From Ectocarpus siliculosus (lineage: Eukaryota; Sar; Phaeophyceae; Ectocarpales; Ectocarpaceae), in assembly GCA_000310025.1 (NCBI GenBank), contig FN649752.1, forward strand, positions 180,695 through 244,694: a stretch of 64,000 nucleotides of DNA, read 5' to 3'. Positions 26,501-39,531 of the stretch are shown piece after piece. The notes under the pieces are model-generated. The model did no database searches. It saw only the letters and a list, made by a program, of their open reading frames with translations, and had not been told where the DNA came from. The position numbers and the translations under genes were made by a program. Every line of letters starts with the position of its first letter. Positions within the stretch are counted from its first letter, which is position 1.

Positions 26501-29500
26501 CGAGACACCACTCTTCGCGCCACCCGGCAGCAGCCCCTTGAGCTTGCCGGTGCCTGTGATGTGGTCGGCGTGGACGTGGGTGTTGAGCAGCAGCGTCGGC
26601 TTGAGGCCCATCTCGGTCACCATCTGCGAATCTCGCTCGGCCGTCTTGTCGACGGGGTCGATGATGACGGCCTGAGATGGAAGCCGGCGTTAAGGGGGAG
26701 GCGAGCAGGGAAAAGCGGCGTCAAAGATCAAAGGGGGGAATAGAAAGCCAAACAAAAAAGAGTGACAGCTTCGTGTGCCCAGCAACATCACTGGCTGTGT
26801 ATCGTGGAAGACCATTTGTGAAAGAAAGAGAGCGAAATGCGCTGCGCTGCGCAGTACATATGCATACATGTAGTAGTGGGAAACACGCGTGTTGTGTTGG
26901 TGACCTTAATTTGGCGCGTGGAATTGCGTAGAGAAGGGTATGGTGTCCTACGACTGCCGAAGAGGACGAAAATAGTCAGCTGGACTCAATCAACACAGCG
27001 GCTTGTGAGAGACGCCGGAACGCAGAGTGAGGCGAGGCAAGGCGGGGCATTTTCTGCACAACTGTGGACGTTGGCTGGAATTAGTGCCTCGGCGATTGCA
27101 CGGAAACTGCCAGCGAAATGTCCACAATAGGAGTGGCTACGACGACATGCCCAGGGTATCAACACAGCATAGATAACGCCTGCCGAATGGTGAACGACCC
27201 GAATGAATGCACGCAGTTCTGGTCGATGTACTCAAGTGCCGACAGCAGCACCGTAGAGCCAAACAAAAACGTCCAATATTTTCAAAATGAGAAGAATCGA
27301 CGTGATAAGGCGGGGGCTACATCGGCGGTGACCCGGAAAGCACGCCAGACAAAACACAAAACACTAACGCGCGATGGGCACGATCGTCTTTAGTACTACA
27401 GGTGCCAGGTATGTGACTACACAAGACAGCATATTTTTGTAGATAGGTTCGCAGTGTACATACTTGTTTGGTCTCGGCATCGCCCAAGATATAGGTGAAT
27501 GTTGACGACTCTTTCTCGAACAGCTGCCTGCAGTGCACACAGAGTTGGGGTGGGAACACCGAAGCACGGGAACTGGTTTCAGAGCGCCAAGATCACGGGA
27601 TCACGGGGGATGGGGAGACAAATAATGTGACGCGACGCTAAGCGTCTACACGGGAGGACAAGAAGTCAACGACCATTACGTTTTCCATTGTTAAAAGCAT
27701 CAAGAACTGACAGGGGTCGTGCACAGCAATACAAGACACCAACTCGTGCAAGATACATCTTCCGGACACTGGAAGGGGTCAGCAAAGAAAGCTAACGCAC
27801 GATACCTGAAGATTAGTCCGCCCTTTGGAAAGCGAGAATCCACGCAAGCCGACACCCATTCCACCATCGGTGGCATCGTCAAGAACTTAAGCCCCAGCGG
27901 CTGATCAACAAGAGAGGGGGACAAAACGTGAGGCGAGAGGAACAGCGTGGCTCGTTGCTGGGGTACTCGAACAGGCAGTACGGCAGTACCGGAAAGGCTC
28001 GACAAAGTGCGCGCACAATCTGATCAAGGGGAATGAGATTTTGTCATAGGGAACGCACGAAGTTCGTGAGCCGACGAGCAGCAATCCCGGGAACCTATTT
28101 AGAGCTACACGCGAGGTGTGCGTGCGACAACGAAATCAGCCGTCCGTTGCAATGAGCCCAGCGCTGGCGCAGCCCGTCTGTAGCACGGTATCGATCGAGA
28201 GTCACTCGCAACTCGTTCCCAAGGTTTTCTGCAACAAGGCGAATACAAGGTTAAATCAAGCCCCCTCGTCATGGCAAAGCTCGCACATCGCTGGCACACC
28301 TTCGCCCATTCAAGAGTCTGCTCCGACGACCAGCCGTTCCGGCAGCCCTGAAACACGGAGGCCATGGCACCTGGCCCATGGACAGATTTACGACGTTGGG
28401 GCGTCAGGCGAGATTGTGATTTGGGCAAGCGTGCTAGGGCTAGATCCAACTGCCGACAAACCCACGAGGGCAGAGGAAGACAGCCTACGTAGCCCTCTGG
28501 AAGACACAGATACTCTTGTAGATTCAACCCGTGAGCAATTTCACTGGCCAACAACAGCACAAATCACTCATGCGCTCATCATCGTCATCATCGCGGACCT
28601 GGGGGGCTTGTTTAGCTCTCGTGAATGTGGCATAGTGCGCCAATGGGTTCTACCGTGAATCGATGCTCGGGAGTGCCATTACTTGCACGGTGCGAATAAA
28701 CGCAACCGTTTCCAATCTGAACCGAACCGTAGCCACCAACAGATATCGCCAGGGTCCGCGGTTGTTCCAATAAAGAGTACCAGGTAGGTCTCAAGGTATA
28801 GAGAGGAGAACAACAAAGAGGCTGAAGAATCAGGCAGCATGGCCGGTGTTCCCTAACCAGTGTACAAGCAGCAGCAGCAGCAGCAGCCCGTAGAGTCTGC
28901 ATTGATGACCAGCACCCAGGAGGGTAAGCAACAATGAGCCGCTGACGGGACTGCCACCATGTAGGTACACACCGGCTCTGTTGGCGCTCTTGCACATGAA
29001 GAGGATCGGCTTGGCCATCTTGTTGATCCTGTCCACGGCGGAGAGGGCGCTGCGAACCTCGAAGAGGCCAGGACCGAGCGGAAGGTCTACCCTTTCCCTG
29101 CATAGCAGCAACAAGACCCCTGTGCCTCAGTAGTTGTTGTGGCACAAACACAATGGCCGGGGCTCTCTGAGGCAGTATTACAGACTTACAATAACTGGAC
29201 GACTACCCGTTCGTGATGCAACAGGCTCTCTAGTTTGCTAGCCTCACGTATGCACTTCCTTCCTCATTCAAGAGGTTGACGGGCAACAGGAGGAGGGTCG
29301 GTATATATTCGTACTTATGAGAGGAGCTTTCCCAGGCTTGGTCCGGCAAGCAGCCTTCCTGCGGCTTGCACAGGTACACCAGAGATGCCACGTCCTTGGT
29401 TGCAGCGGCGAAGTCTCCGTCAGGCCCCACCTGCATGGTCGATCGATCAACGGCCACAGGCGCAACAACATCAATCCATCGAGGCGTGGCACGAGAGCAG

Positions 29501-30279
29501 AGGTGCTGCGTTTCATCATGTGTGCAACAGGCGTCACCAAGATGCGGAGACAATAGAGCGATAGGTCAACAACAGCAGGAGAAAAGGGTGTTACGAAAAA
29601 AAACATCCACGATGTTGAATATGGTACTCCATAATTAACTCCATAATTCCATGTCGATTTTGGCTTTTGACTTCCCGGCCCAGCTTTCAATGCACCGCCT
29701 TCCCTGCCAAGAGCTCGGCCGTAGATTGGTAGCACACATGCTGTAAGAGGACGAGCACGCTGTTGAGATGTAGGAGCTCCAAATCGATAAACAACACCAG
29801 AGGTTCATGGCCATCGCGATATCGCGATCCAACGATCCAACTCATGCTGAACTAGACTGAAACCATAACTGCAGTCAGTAGTATGCATACTATAATAGTC
29901 AAGAGTGTACTCGTAAACTGAAACCGCAACAGCCAGTAGTATGCATACTAGTCTAGAGTTCTACAATAGACAGCAGTTATGCAGAGCGCAAGCACAATGT
30001 TTGCAAGCCAGGACTCTCTGGAGATAGCATCGGTACTGCGGCGGTATAAACCACACGGCGTTAACCGAGGCACCTGCCCTTAACTTCTGCAAGAGGCACA
30101 TCACTACCCCGCAGGTCTGTTGTTGACCTACAGGCTCAACTTCGTGTTGTAGAGGGGGTACGCACAAACCGAGCACGCAGAGAGCGGCACAGCAGCAACA
30201 TTTACTTCAGTGGTGTGTGGCCGCAGCTTACCTGTCCCGTTATGAAAACCTCCCCGCCACAGACGTCAATCAACTCCAT
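20518..30279 (-). CDS. ETHE1: DUF442-ETHE1 fusion: persulfide dioxygenase with sulfurtransferase-like domain (10 exons)
   Basis: Exons on my reading: 30279-30232, 29430-29315, 29097-28973, 28370-28300, 27900-27806, 27527-27464, 26671-26436, 25008-24882, 21388-21296 and 20715-20518. Phases match throughout, giving 390 aa. Residues 1 to about 120 form a DUF442 domain, including the CKSANR loop (C-x4-R). Residues from about 150 form the metallo-beta-lactamase-fold ETHE1 domain: [15 protein letters not shown], the metal motif [30 protein letters not shown], and YPGHDYQ, ending in the family tail [19 protein letters not shown]1 oxidises glutathione persulfide to sulfite, usually in mitochondria. 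The same domain order is known in bacterial Blh proteins. An in-frame stop precedes the ATG, and no targeting peptide is obvious. Intron 9 uses a GC donor. Confidence 0.9.
23477..23551 (-). tRNA. tRNA-Pro (anticodon AGG)
   Basis: The minus strand folds as a cloverleaf. The 7-bp acceptor pairs GGCGCTG with TAGCGTC (G-U pairs allowed). The D-arm is GGTCTAGTTGG, the anticodon stem CTACC/GGTAG encloses the loop TTAGGGT, and the T-arm GGGAG/CTCCC encloses TTCGAAT. A and B boxes are intact and there is no intron. It lies inside the longest ETHE1 intron, on the same strand. Confidence 0.95.
24770..24840 (-). mobile_element. SINE 3' fragment
   Basis: A T run (poly-A on the minus strand) followed by CTTCACTTAAAATCAGCGCT and GTGCCGTTTACTCCAACCC matches the 3' part of the SINE at 47238-47545. 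It lies in an ETHE1 intron and is 5'-truncated. Confidence 0.75.
25985..26110. repeat. Diverged relative of the 5.0-kb MITE interior
   Basis: The blocks CACGCCCCCCT, GATCGATTTTCGGAGCTC and AGCTCTCGACGAGACGG align in order with the inverse complement of 5085-5210. Terminal inverted repeats are not clear here. It lies in an ETHE1 intron. Confidence 0.5.
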
Positions 30280-32041
30280 CGCTTAGCTTGGTAGGAGATG
30301 GGTAACGTGTCTGCAGAGGAGTGGAAGCGAGAGGGCGAGAGGCGCTGTGGGCGGGGGGTTTTACGCCGCGGAATCGGGCAAATATTCTTCACATTCTGTC
30401 CTGCAAACGTCCCCTTATAGGGGACAGGGGATGGGATCTCGAAGAAGCTCAAAACTTGCAACTTGCAAAAACTTGTCCTGCTGTCCTTCGTTCTTCACGT
30501 GTATGCATACAGCGCAGGGTTTAGGAGGGGGTTGAGTGCCCACCGCACTTGTTGGATTGGGGGGGTCACTCGAGTGCGGGCTAGATGCATTGCTGCTCTC
30601 GGCGGCACCTTCATCAATCAATATGGATCTTGGATCTTTCGACAGCCAAACGGCGGTGAATAGATAGTAATAATCCGATTTCACGCGAGTGCTTTGGGTT
30701 GTGGGTAGGGGGCCCCAAGGAGCGCAACCCTTACCCTGCTGTGTGACCACGGGTAGGAGCTCCTACCCGACAGAAATGCTGTGATCTGCGAGCTGTGAGC
30801 GCTGATTGTAAGGAAGTGTGGAAAAAAAAAAAAAGTACTTAGTCGCACGCTAAGTAGCGGAGTCTACAATAATCACACCACCACCAACATTCCGATCAAT
30901 TCACACGAAATGATGAAGTATGCACACAGCACACTGATTGCCGCACGAGAGCCAATTTAACTCCTCGGTTGTTTGTGGGGCAGCACCTTCAAAGTTACAA
31001 GGCAGAGTGCACTAATAACACTAATAACGCCGCACCCCCAGCTCTCCGCGCCAGAGGGTCATGAGTGGCAGATAGTCTGATCTGGTCTTCTTTGGTCTTC
31101 TTGGAGAATGAACAGGGCACCGTCATCACTGACCTCTTGATAAAAACTTGAGTGTGCGCGATACTAAGGTACCAGAAGTGACCCAGACACAGGTCCAAAG
31201 AGGCTCGCTCCAGTCGACAACTGGATAGCGAACAAAGAAATCTGTCGCACGGGGCAGACAGGGGATATGGCGGGTCATGGCCACCCTCTGGGAGACTGGT
31301 CTTGACAATGCCATGGCTAGCAGGCAAGTAGTGGACACAGCAATGATCTACATTCGCAACAAGTTCATGAGTCAGAAAAGGGCCGAGAGGTAAACATTGC
31401 TCATTGTGTACACGCATGGCGGTTGCGTCCGCCCTCTGCCCTCCATCAGCACGCTGGGTCGCCGTGCAACTCCTCTCTTCTGACTCGTGCCCTCTGAAAT
31501 GACATACATTAGCACGGTACGCACCACAGCCGGACAACTCTTCGTTCTCTACAATAATATCCTAAGTATTTATTTACGCTATGACACCGACGAATGAGGT
31601 CTTCGTCCCAACCCAAAGGCCCTCACATTCACAAAAGACATAGATCGCCAAGCGCTTGCGCGAAACACGTCGTCTTCGCGCCACCCACACTAAACAACAA
31701 CTTCGACCAGGCCACATTACACACCCATGCCGCAGAACCACTCTAGAATATGGGTACAACGTACTGAGCAGCACCAGCAACAACAACAAACAACAGTCAG
31801 CCAAATGGATCTGGGGAGGGTCGTCGCCGAAATGAGCGACGGGACGGGAAATGGGCCGGGGACAGGGGGTGCCTGCCCCATGTCCATTGGTATCCATGGA
31901 AAATACTTTCAAAAGACTCCGCGTGGGCGAACAGCTGTCTATGTGCTTAGCCACCATGCGCCATGTTATCACTCGTAATCTAACATACACTAATCCTCTC
32001 CACGATGAGAACATGCATCTATTAATAGTCTAGATATCGCC
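30280..32041. other. Intergenic between ETHE1 and PCID2-like genes
   Basis: About 1.8 kb separate the ETHE1 start from the end of the PCID2-like CDS. One minus frame of 180 codons (30995-31537) has no recognisable domain. A SINE end lies at 30789-30834. Any ETHE1 promoter should be near 30280-30450, but no clear motif was seen. Confidence 0.45.
30789..30834 (+). mobile_element. SINE 3' fragment
   Basis: GAGCTGTGAGCGCTGATT followed by a diverged TAAGGAAGTGTGG and a poly-A run matches, in direct orientation, the 3' end of the SINE family seen inverted at 24770 and 47238. Confidence 0.65.
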
Positions 32042-35000
32042 TCATGCGACGAGGCGGATCTTCGGGAAGGCCTTCTCGGTGGTGCTGGCCATTACCAAAA
32101 ACTTGGCCTTGTGGGAGAGGTATCCCTTGACCAGATTCTGCGAGGTTTGTTCATGATCGAGAGGCGTGAATGAGAGGAAAGGGAAACAACGGAGAGAAGG
32201 TGCGGGAGATAGGTGTAAGTATTAAGAGATCACTGTCTGAATGTACGCATGTATTTCGGGGGGTAGGTATCCCAGTGGGGTATCTTACGGCATTGTGCAG
32301 ACCTCATACTGTATCATTTTTCAGGACCTAACATACTGGACATATTTTCTACTTGAGAATAACAGTACGTCGTTCTAGGGGAGTAGAGACCACGTAAGAC
32401 AGGTCGGGATAGTTAAGTGCATTGTGCGATGCGGCATTCTGTTTTGGGAACAGAGACGTGCGCGTGTTAATGCGAAGGCCCTCTTCTAAACGGCTCAAGA
32501 GGAACAAAAAAAAACGTGTACTACAAGTATAGGTGAAAAGAACAAACGTGACTTCACTGACGTCGACGCATCACCAACCATCCACGTGCATTGAACCACA
32601 ACATGGGGCATGAGGCCTGCAACGCTTGCCGAGGTGCAGCTTCCATGCCCACTAGATCCTACTCGGGAAGATTTTTGCGAGCAATCATCACAACCCTACT
32701 ATCCGCGCCTCTGCAGTACCTCAGTGTACCTCAGCACGCAGACCTGGGCAACGCAACAACTTCAAGTGGACAGGCTAGGCTAGCGTCTAGGCTCGTATGT
32801 ATCCGTCATTGTTGCCAAAATACAGTAGTCCACGAGTATGTACTGAAAAGGGCCCACGCTCACCCTAAAGATAAGGTTTGCCAGGAGGCATTCAATCTCG
32901 TCCACGTCTCTCTCGTGCTCCATCCTCTGGAACGCGAACTGCACGACCCGTAGGGGAAGCTTGAACGTCTGGGTGACCACGACGCTGCATCGCACAACAG
33001 TAGCCGCAACATGACGCCAACGGAACGACAGTAACAAGTCATGAAAAGGGCACCAAACACGTACAAGCGGGCATGTATCCGTGTCAGCCTGTGTTGCGCA
33101 GACTGAGGCACTGACCCGGGAAGGGAAATAGTGACAGGAACAGCAGCAGCAGTATCATGTAGGACAGGCATCGCGTTCGCAGCCACGCGCCTAAGAAAGG
33201 TTGTCGAACAATGGCGATACATCCGAATTGAGAGAAGGATTCACACGTGTTCGCGCCCAGGCAAGCATTTCACGTACCAGACCCCACTACTCTATGCAAG
33301 CCTGCTAACACATTGGACGTGCTTGAAGGATCTTTTTTACACAAACTATGGTGAGTTTTGTTTATTACAATAGCACATCTGCAAGACAAGCATTGAACCA
33401 TTTGGCCTATATGGTCCATACTACCGACTGACATTTTCTTGACGAGATTGCGGTAGACCAGCATGAGGCACTTTTCCATCAGCAGGTAGGTTCCCTTTGA
33501 GATGAACACTCTCTCCCACTGCGTCATGAGTTCATTAAAGCTGCGCACATCTCCAGTCCTGTCGGAGGACGGGGGGGGGGCACGCAGAGCGGATACAACA
33601 GAAAGGGGTAACAGCGTTACTACCGCAGATCATTGAGCGTTGTCTCGTATGAGCAGAATGTAACGTGCCTCGATCTGCTTTACATATTTGTCCCACCACG
33701 TTCTGGTATATACATCCACGAACTAGATTTGACGTGCTCTGATCCTCCCCACACCCCGTCGGCCACGCAGGCACCCGCCGAGCAAAACTGGTACACCCAT
33801 GTCTAACACGGCAGTAGGCAGTCAAAAAGAAAATGCATTTAGTGCGGGACCGACCGTAACCGTAAGCCCACATTCCCAACAAAAACCGACCGCACAGCTG
33901 CAAAAGCAGTAAACAAGCGCCCGGGTGCGTGTGCGGCAGCAGCACAGCCGTGGTGACGTTGATGATCTACAGTACCTGATGGCGACGGCAAAGTCGTGGA
34001 AGTGCGCCAGGTCGTATTTCACCAGGAGATCAAGGGTGGGGTAGAGCCCTGCGGCGGTTCACGTCGCAGCACAGGGTACACGGCATCGCAAAAAAAAAAC
34101 ATGGGGTCACACCAAGTGGTAGAGGCAGCAAGATAGAATCGGGCGAGGCCAGCTTGAAATGCGTTTAATTAACCTTCGTGCACCAGCGAACAAAACCTCC
34201 CGCCGCCATCACCAACACATCAGCTTACGGCGCGATATCAAACCCCAGATCACAAAACAACGTCAACCGCAATAGGAAACCTTTTCTTCTCTTGGTCCTG
34301 AGGAGAGATTCCTTCAACAGTCGATTCGACGGGTGCCGAGGAGTGCAAGTTGAAGACACTCACGGTTATCACGGTTCTCAGGGTGACGGAGATCACGGAG
34401 ATGCTCCGCGGAACGGAAACGAAATTTCGGAAGAAAAAATCGCCATCAGCGAGACAGCGCACCGACAAGCGATTATTACTCTCTTGAGCGCAGAACCCCT
34501 AGTGTAGGCGGATACTCCAAGCAACACATCATCCGTTCTTCCGCTCTGTTGATCACCTAAGCGGAGCCGGAGTGGCACGAGCTTATTGAGAATCCGTCTC
34601 TTGTTTCCCCTGGCCTTGTTGTGGCAGTGCCTTAGCGCCGCCTCCAGGTCCACCTCCGCATCCTTGTACTGATACAATAGTGGTTGCGAATAAAACCAAC
34701 AACAAGCAGCGACGCGAGCAATGGACCGATTTCTCCACAAGAACGGGCACCACTGAACAACAATCGCGGCACACAATGATAGTGCACATTCTGCGGTCTT
34801 GCCGTGAGGACTTAGTGATCGGGTGGCCTCTTGGAAGACAAGGCCGAAGACTGAATCGAGTGGCCAACGACAAAGGAGACTGGTCTGGGTGAAGGATCCG
34901 ACGTAGGCTGTTCGCCGGAAGGACCAATGCAAGGGCCAATAAACACAACGGTTTATGTGAATGATCGGTTGACGGGTCCGACGTAGGCTTTTCGCCGAAA

Positions 35001-38000
35001 GGGCCGATACAAGCGCCATGAAACGGAACAGTTTGGTTGAACGGCCGCGCGACTGGCCAAAGGCTCCCCGCCCACCCTTCAAGATTAAGGGGTGTTCCAG
35101 TCGGCTGACTCACCTTGTCCTCGGATATCTTGAGCACACCCACGTAGTAGCGGTAGCTAACCCAATCTGCTCTAGAGGACATCGGCTCCACGACCGTCCA
35201 GTGCTGCTCCAAAACCCTGGATGCAAAGGCGGCGATCCGTCGTCAAGGAAGGGACCCGGCAACAAAACAAGCGTCTTCGTCCTCAACGTCTCGAGAGACA
35301 GAAAACCTTCATGCCGCCTCAGGTCGTGGGAGACTGCTTCGTTCGTTTCCCTTCGGATGCAGCGCATGGTCGTTGATGAGAACTTGAGAGTGCACAGCCC
35401 TCAAGCGCTCGGGGTGTGTGGTCACAAGTGCATGCTTCAGAACCACCTAACACGCTAGACAACTTCCGCCTTTCCGACGCCAAAAAAGAACACCATGAGA
35501 GTGAGGAATGCAGATACTGTAGGGTGCACGCTTAAGCCCCCGAGCAGCTAGCCGGGCGGTGGCAGACAACTATTTAGCTCACCCCCGGATGTTGTTGCAC
35601 ATGCGGAGGTTCTTTAGGTCGCCGTAGTGCTTGAACATGTCGATCGCCAGGTGCAGGGCGCAGGCTTTCCTCGACGCTGCCACACGCAAAAAATCGAAAA
35701 CATGAACGGAAGGAGCAGGCAGAAGAACAATATGTAACAGTTGATACGCTTTGTAATGATGGAGACGAACAGCGACACTGATCAGTGATGGCCGTGTACG
35801 GTACGATGGCAAAGCATTCTGGCCGTCGCACATCCGAGTAGAAAAGTGGCCACGAACTCCGTGTAAAACAAGCGGTGATTCTGCAACACAGAAGGTTTGA
35901 CAGGCGACACGTAGATTTGACAGGCGGTGGGCAGATACGGGCAAGAACAACCCAACGCAAGGAAAGTAAACCCGCGGCAGAAAATTCTATACACTCCACA
36001 TAAAAAAATCCGTGAAGAGCATTAAAAACAGAACGAAATGCTACTTGAACTTGTGCTATGAAGGGAACCCTCATGACCAACACGCGAGGGTAGGCAGCGA
36101 TCCCCAGAGCACCCGAAGGAAGCGGTATCGCGCTACGATGAATCTACACGGATGCTTCAGCTGTCTTTTTTGACTGGCTGTCATCCATTCTCCAACGATT
36201 CAGCCATCCCACCACGATTGACTCGACTCACTTATCGGGTCGTTGCTCCGGTCGTTGATGGACAATCGAAACGCCTGTTGTACAACGCGGGTACAATACG
36301 ATGGAAAGACGGGTTACACCGCCATCGTACGGCAAAACGTCACGCGGGGGTGGTCTATCGGGGGGGGGGCACGACAACACGCGGGACAAGATAGATATGG
36401 CAATGGGTGATCCATCACCAAGGAGCGTGCGTTCAAGTGTGACGACGACTTGGCCAACAGAAATACTCAACTGGGGCCTGTTTATCACACGGATGCACCG
36501 ATACAAGATAGAACGCAGGTTCAAACACCAGGAGGAACATACTTTTAAGCCCCGCTTTGCATCAACCTCCGCAGGAAACAGCCGTAGGCCGCCTCTACTT
36601 GCTCAAGCAGAAACGGAAAACGTCGCTCGCTGCCTGCGAACCTCGATCCGAGAGGACACTGAGGGCACATTTTTTTGTTGTTGTTGAACAAAATAACGCC
36701 TCGAGCGGGGTCCGTTTTACACAAGCCTACGTACCCTCATGATCGTGTGCGTGGTGAGCACCATACTCTTGCTTCCCTCCTCCTCCGCCTCCGCCTCCCC
36801 GTAACTTGGGGCTGCCGCCTTTCGCCCGTCCGGCCCGCCCCAGTCCGCCTGGGGAAAAGACCAGGACATGAAATGGTTAGTTTAATGTCACCACAACAGC
36901 GCCGGCGATTGTACCGTGTGGCAGTATCGTTTCGGAGTTGGAGGTTGCAGATCAACCGCAACCTGCTCGGGTCGACATCTTGACAACAAATCAAACCCAA
37001 CCCTTTCGGGGTCCTTTCCGTGGGCGGTGCTAATGGGTCATTAACGTGCGGTGGGACATACCGGCTGGCTACGGGATCCGCAGAACTTCCAACAGCCTTC
37101 GAGATTCGGGCACTTTCATGAGGTTTAAGGGCATGCGTCCAATTTCCATCAAGGTGGAACATATGAAGAATGCAGTAGCTGTGACAAGGAGCGGTAGGTC
37201 TCCTGTGTAAGAGATGGCCTCAATTACCTTTTTGGCAAGCTTTCGCACTCCGGCCACCATGCCGTAGAGGCAAGGAGCAACCCAAATTCCCTCGGGCACA
37301 TAAATCCCGTCCAAGAATGACCTGCCACACAATCAATCCGGCGGTCGGCCAACACGCGGGGGTCAAGTTAAGGAAGATGCGGTCCTAGAGCTATAGACAC
37401 ATGCAGCAAGCGTCCATTGCCGTGGTGGCGAAGAGCTCGATAGACGCACTTAACGATCGATCCCCTTATTCTTGTGGCACCCTCGGATACTATCGTGAGA
37501 TCTTGCAAACGTCCTTGAAGGCTGACGCACCAAGAAGTGTTGTGGCACAATGTACGCAAGCAACAGGGACAGCAATCCAAGGGTGGTGCAGGCCATTTTA
37601 CGCCTTTGCCCTAGCAGTACTAATAGACAATGCTTAAGTTACAGGCACCCACAGGGCAGCGGCCCGTCCTTCTACATAGCAGCAGGTTCGGCACTCACTC
37701 AAGGGCGGCGATGTAGTGCTTGTGTGCATCGTCCGCTCTGCCTTCGTGCGAGGCATGCCAAGATCGCAGAACTCCAGCTGCCACAGTGGCCAACGCTCCT
37801 TTCAGTCGACGCGGACATTCCTTCTCAATCTCCCTCTGCTCGTCGACGTGGTGTGGGTGTTGTTCGCAGCGTCGGGTAGTAGGGTAACGGTGAACAAGTG
37901 AACAGCAACATCTAAAAGCAGCATCAAACGGCCATATGGCCATGACTTCATATGTACTACTGCCGATACAAAGCCTGGGTTGGTTTCGGAGACCATCGCA

Positions 38001-38505
38001 GAACCATGCGCTGGTTCCGGCCGGCATTACCGCTGCTGCGGGGCTATTTAGTTATTTAGAGAAGAACTTCAAGGTTGTCCAGTGTAAGCTTTGGGCTGTT
38101 AACGCCTATCGTTACGATTAGCCGGCGTGATAACTCCTGGTTGCCGGGAATACACCCCCGGCTGCTGTCCGTCGGCTTGGATCCAGCTCTGCTGTCAACG
38201 GTAGACTTGTACATACAGCCATACCCCAATCAGTATGCTGTTCTCGGCAAAACAAACACCAACTGATTGTTCGCTCAACTGACCAAGTGAGGCGCCCATA
38301 TTGTACCACGAAATTGAACTCGATCCACCGCCCACCGTAGACCGCACAAGGTGCCGATCCAATGCATACATACCTCATCCAAGTAGGCAACGACACCCGA
38401 CGAACTGCTGTCTGCTGCACTAGCACTGAGCAACCTAGCCATCGTGGAGCCGTCATGGCTTCTGAAAGCTGTATTGAGAGTCTTGAGATACCGTTCCAGG
38501 GACAT
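32042..38505 (-). CDS. PCID2: PCID2/Thp1-like PCI-domain protein (TREX-2 mRNA export), multi-exon
   Basis: Well-supported exons: 38505-38374 (MSLERYLKTLNTAFRSHDGS), 37321-37228, 36848-36735, 35676-35583, 35216-35114, 34668-34557, 34048-33976, 33558-33433, 32984-32864 and 32137-32042. An exon ending at 37699 starts somewhere between 37770 and 37820. I could not fix one short exon between 38373 and 37820 and one between 36734 and 35677. Conserved blocks in PCID2 order are WVSYRYYVG, LRHCHNKARGNKRRIL, LLVKYDLAHFHDFA, MEKCLMLVYRNLVKK, VDEIECLLANLI and KGYLSHKAKFLVM. PCID2/Thp1 binds DSS1 and the GANP/Sac3 scaffold in nuclear mRNA export. It lies head-to-tail with the LINES-like gene upstream and ETHE1 downstream. 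Confidence 0.9.
34894..35052. repeat. Two-copy tandem repeat, unit about 80 bp
   Basis: GGATCCGACGTAGGCTGTTC at 34894 and GGGTCCGACGTAGGCTTTTC at 34974 head two diverged units in a PCID2-like intron. Confidence 0.75.
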
Positions 38506-39531
38506 CGCTCAGAGTTTTCTTCGCCCGTGTGGCCTGGTGGTGTGGGTGGGTGGAGAGAGGAGCGCTGCTCTGTCGGCGAGCTGCGCTAGTACAGTGGTAA
38601 GGACAAGGAGGTGTCGGGAGAGCAAGCAGAAGGGCGCCGCGACCTGCAGTATTGCATGGGGGGGGAGGGAGTTCCATTCGGTTTCCGAGGCTTGACAAAA
38701 GTAATCAAAGCCGAATCAGTGGTTCTGAAGACTGGATCCAGGATCCAAAGATAAAACATGTAAAGATATGAAGGTAAGATACGTCCGAGGCAGGAGAGGG
38801 GGGAAGAGATACCGCAATAGGCGATCAGGTATCGTTCACCTGGAGCTGTGATCACTAAACATCTCATAAGTAAACTAGAAACAACAATGCGCCAGCGAGG
38901 CAAGGCGACATCGACACAGGCTCACCATTTAGACTTATTTTGATCGATAAAATGCTAAACCATTAGACTACAACAGCAGTCACAGCGAGGGTGCTGTAGA
39001 CAGTGGACAGCAGTGGAGACCTCTTGTGTTAATTTCTGTGTTCATACAACCCACACCAGGTTCCTCATGGAACGCTGCTGCTGTGGATTGTACCGGACCC
39101 AACAGCGAGTGTCCGTCCGTCAATATATATATCATCTCCACGGCGAATGAATGCAGCGATAGGAACATCGCGATAAACGAAAGACGACTGCTTGTAGCTT
39201 TAGACAACGGTACCAATTATTTACAAGCCAGCTGCATAGGGTCCTCGGCAAAAGGTCAGCCACCCTTGAAGCTCTGCGAGGTTCACCACGACGCCCCCAA
39301 CACGGTTCGCTCTCATATCTTGCCCCAGTTATGGTCAAGCATCCCTTGATCTAATTGGCACTTCCTCGCCCACATATCGCTTGATAGTACTTCCTCGCCC
39401 ACATCGCACGCGGAAGGAAATATTGCCTCCACACGTTGGCGAGGCAAACCCACCACTTCTATTTTCAATGTAGCACCGTTCTGGCGCTTGCATGTTATTT
39501 CGTACATCCTCTCTTCCATCCACGCAGTCCA
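38506..39531. other. Intergenic between PCID2-like and LINES-like genes
   Basis: About 1 kb without a recognised gene. It should hold the PCID2-like promoter and the LINES-like 3' UTR. A direct duplication of ACTTCCTCGCCCACAT lies at about 39360-39405. Confidence 0.45.

Noticed and set aside
28105-28230. Read-through extension of ETHE1 exon 4
   Set aside because: The frame stays open, but using the GTGTGC donor at 28299 joins exon 5 in phase and matches the family better.
30995-31537. 180-codon minus-strand open frame between ETHE1 and PCID2-like genes
   Set aside because: No domain, no splice or codon pattern like the neighbouring genes; left as unassigned.
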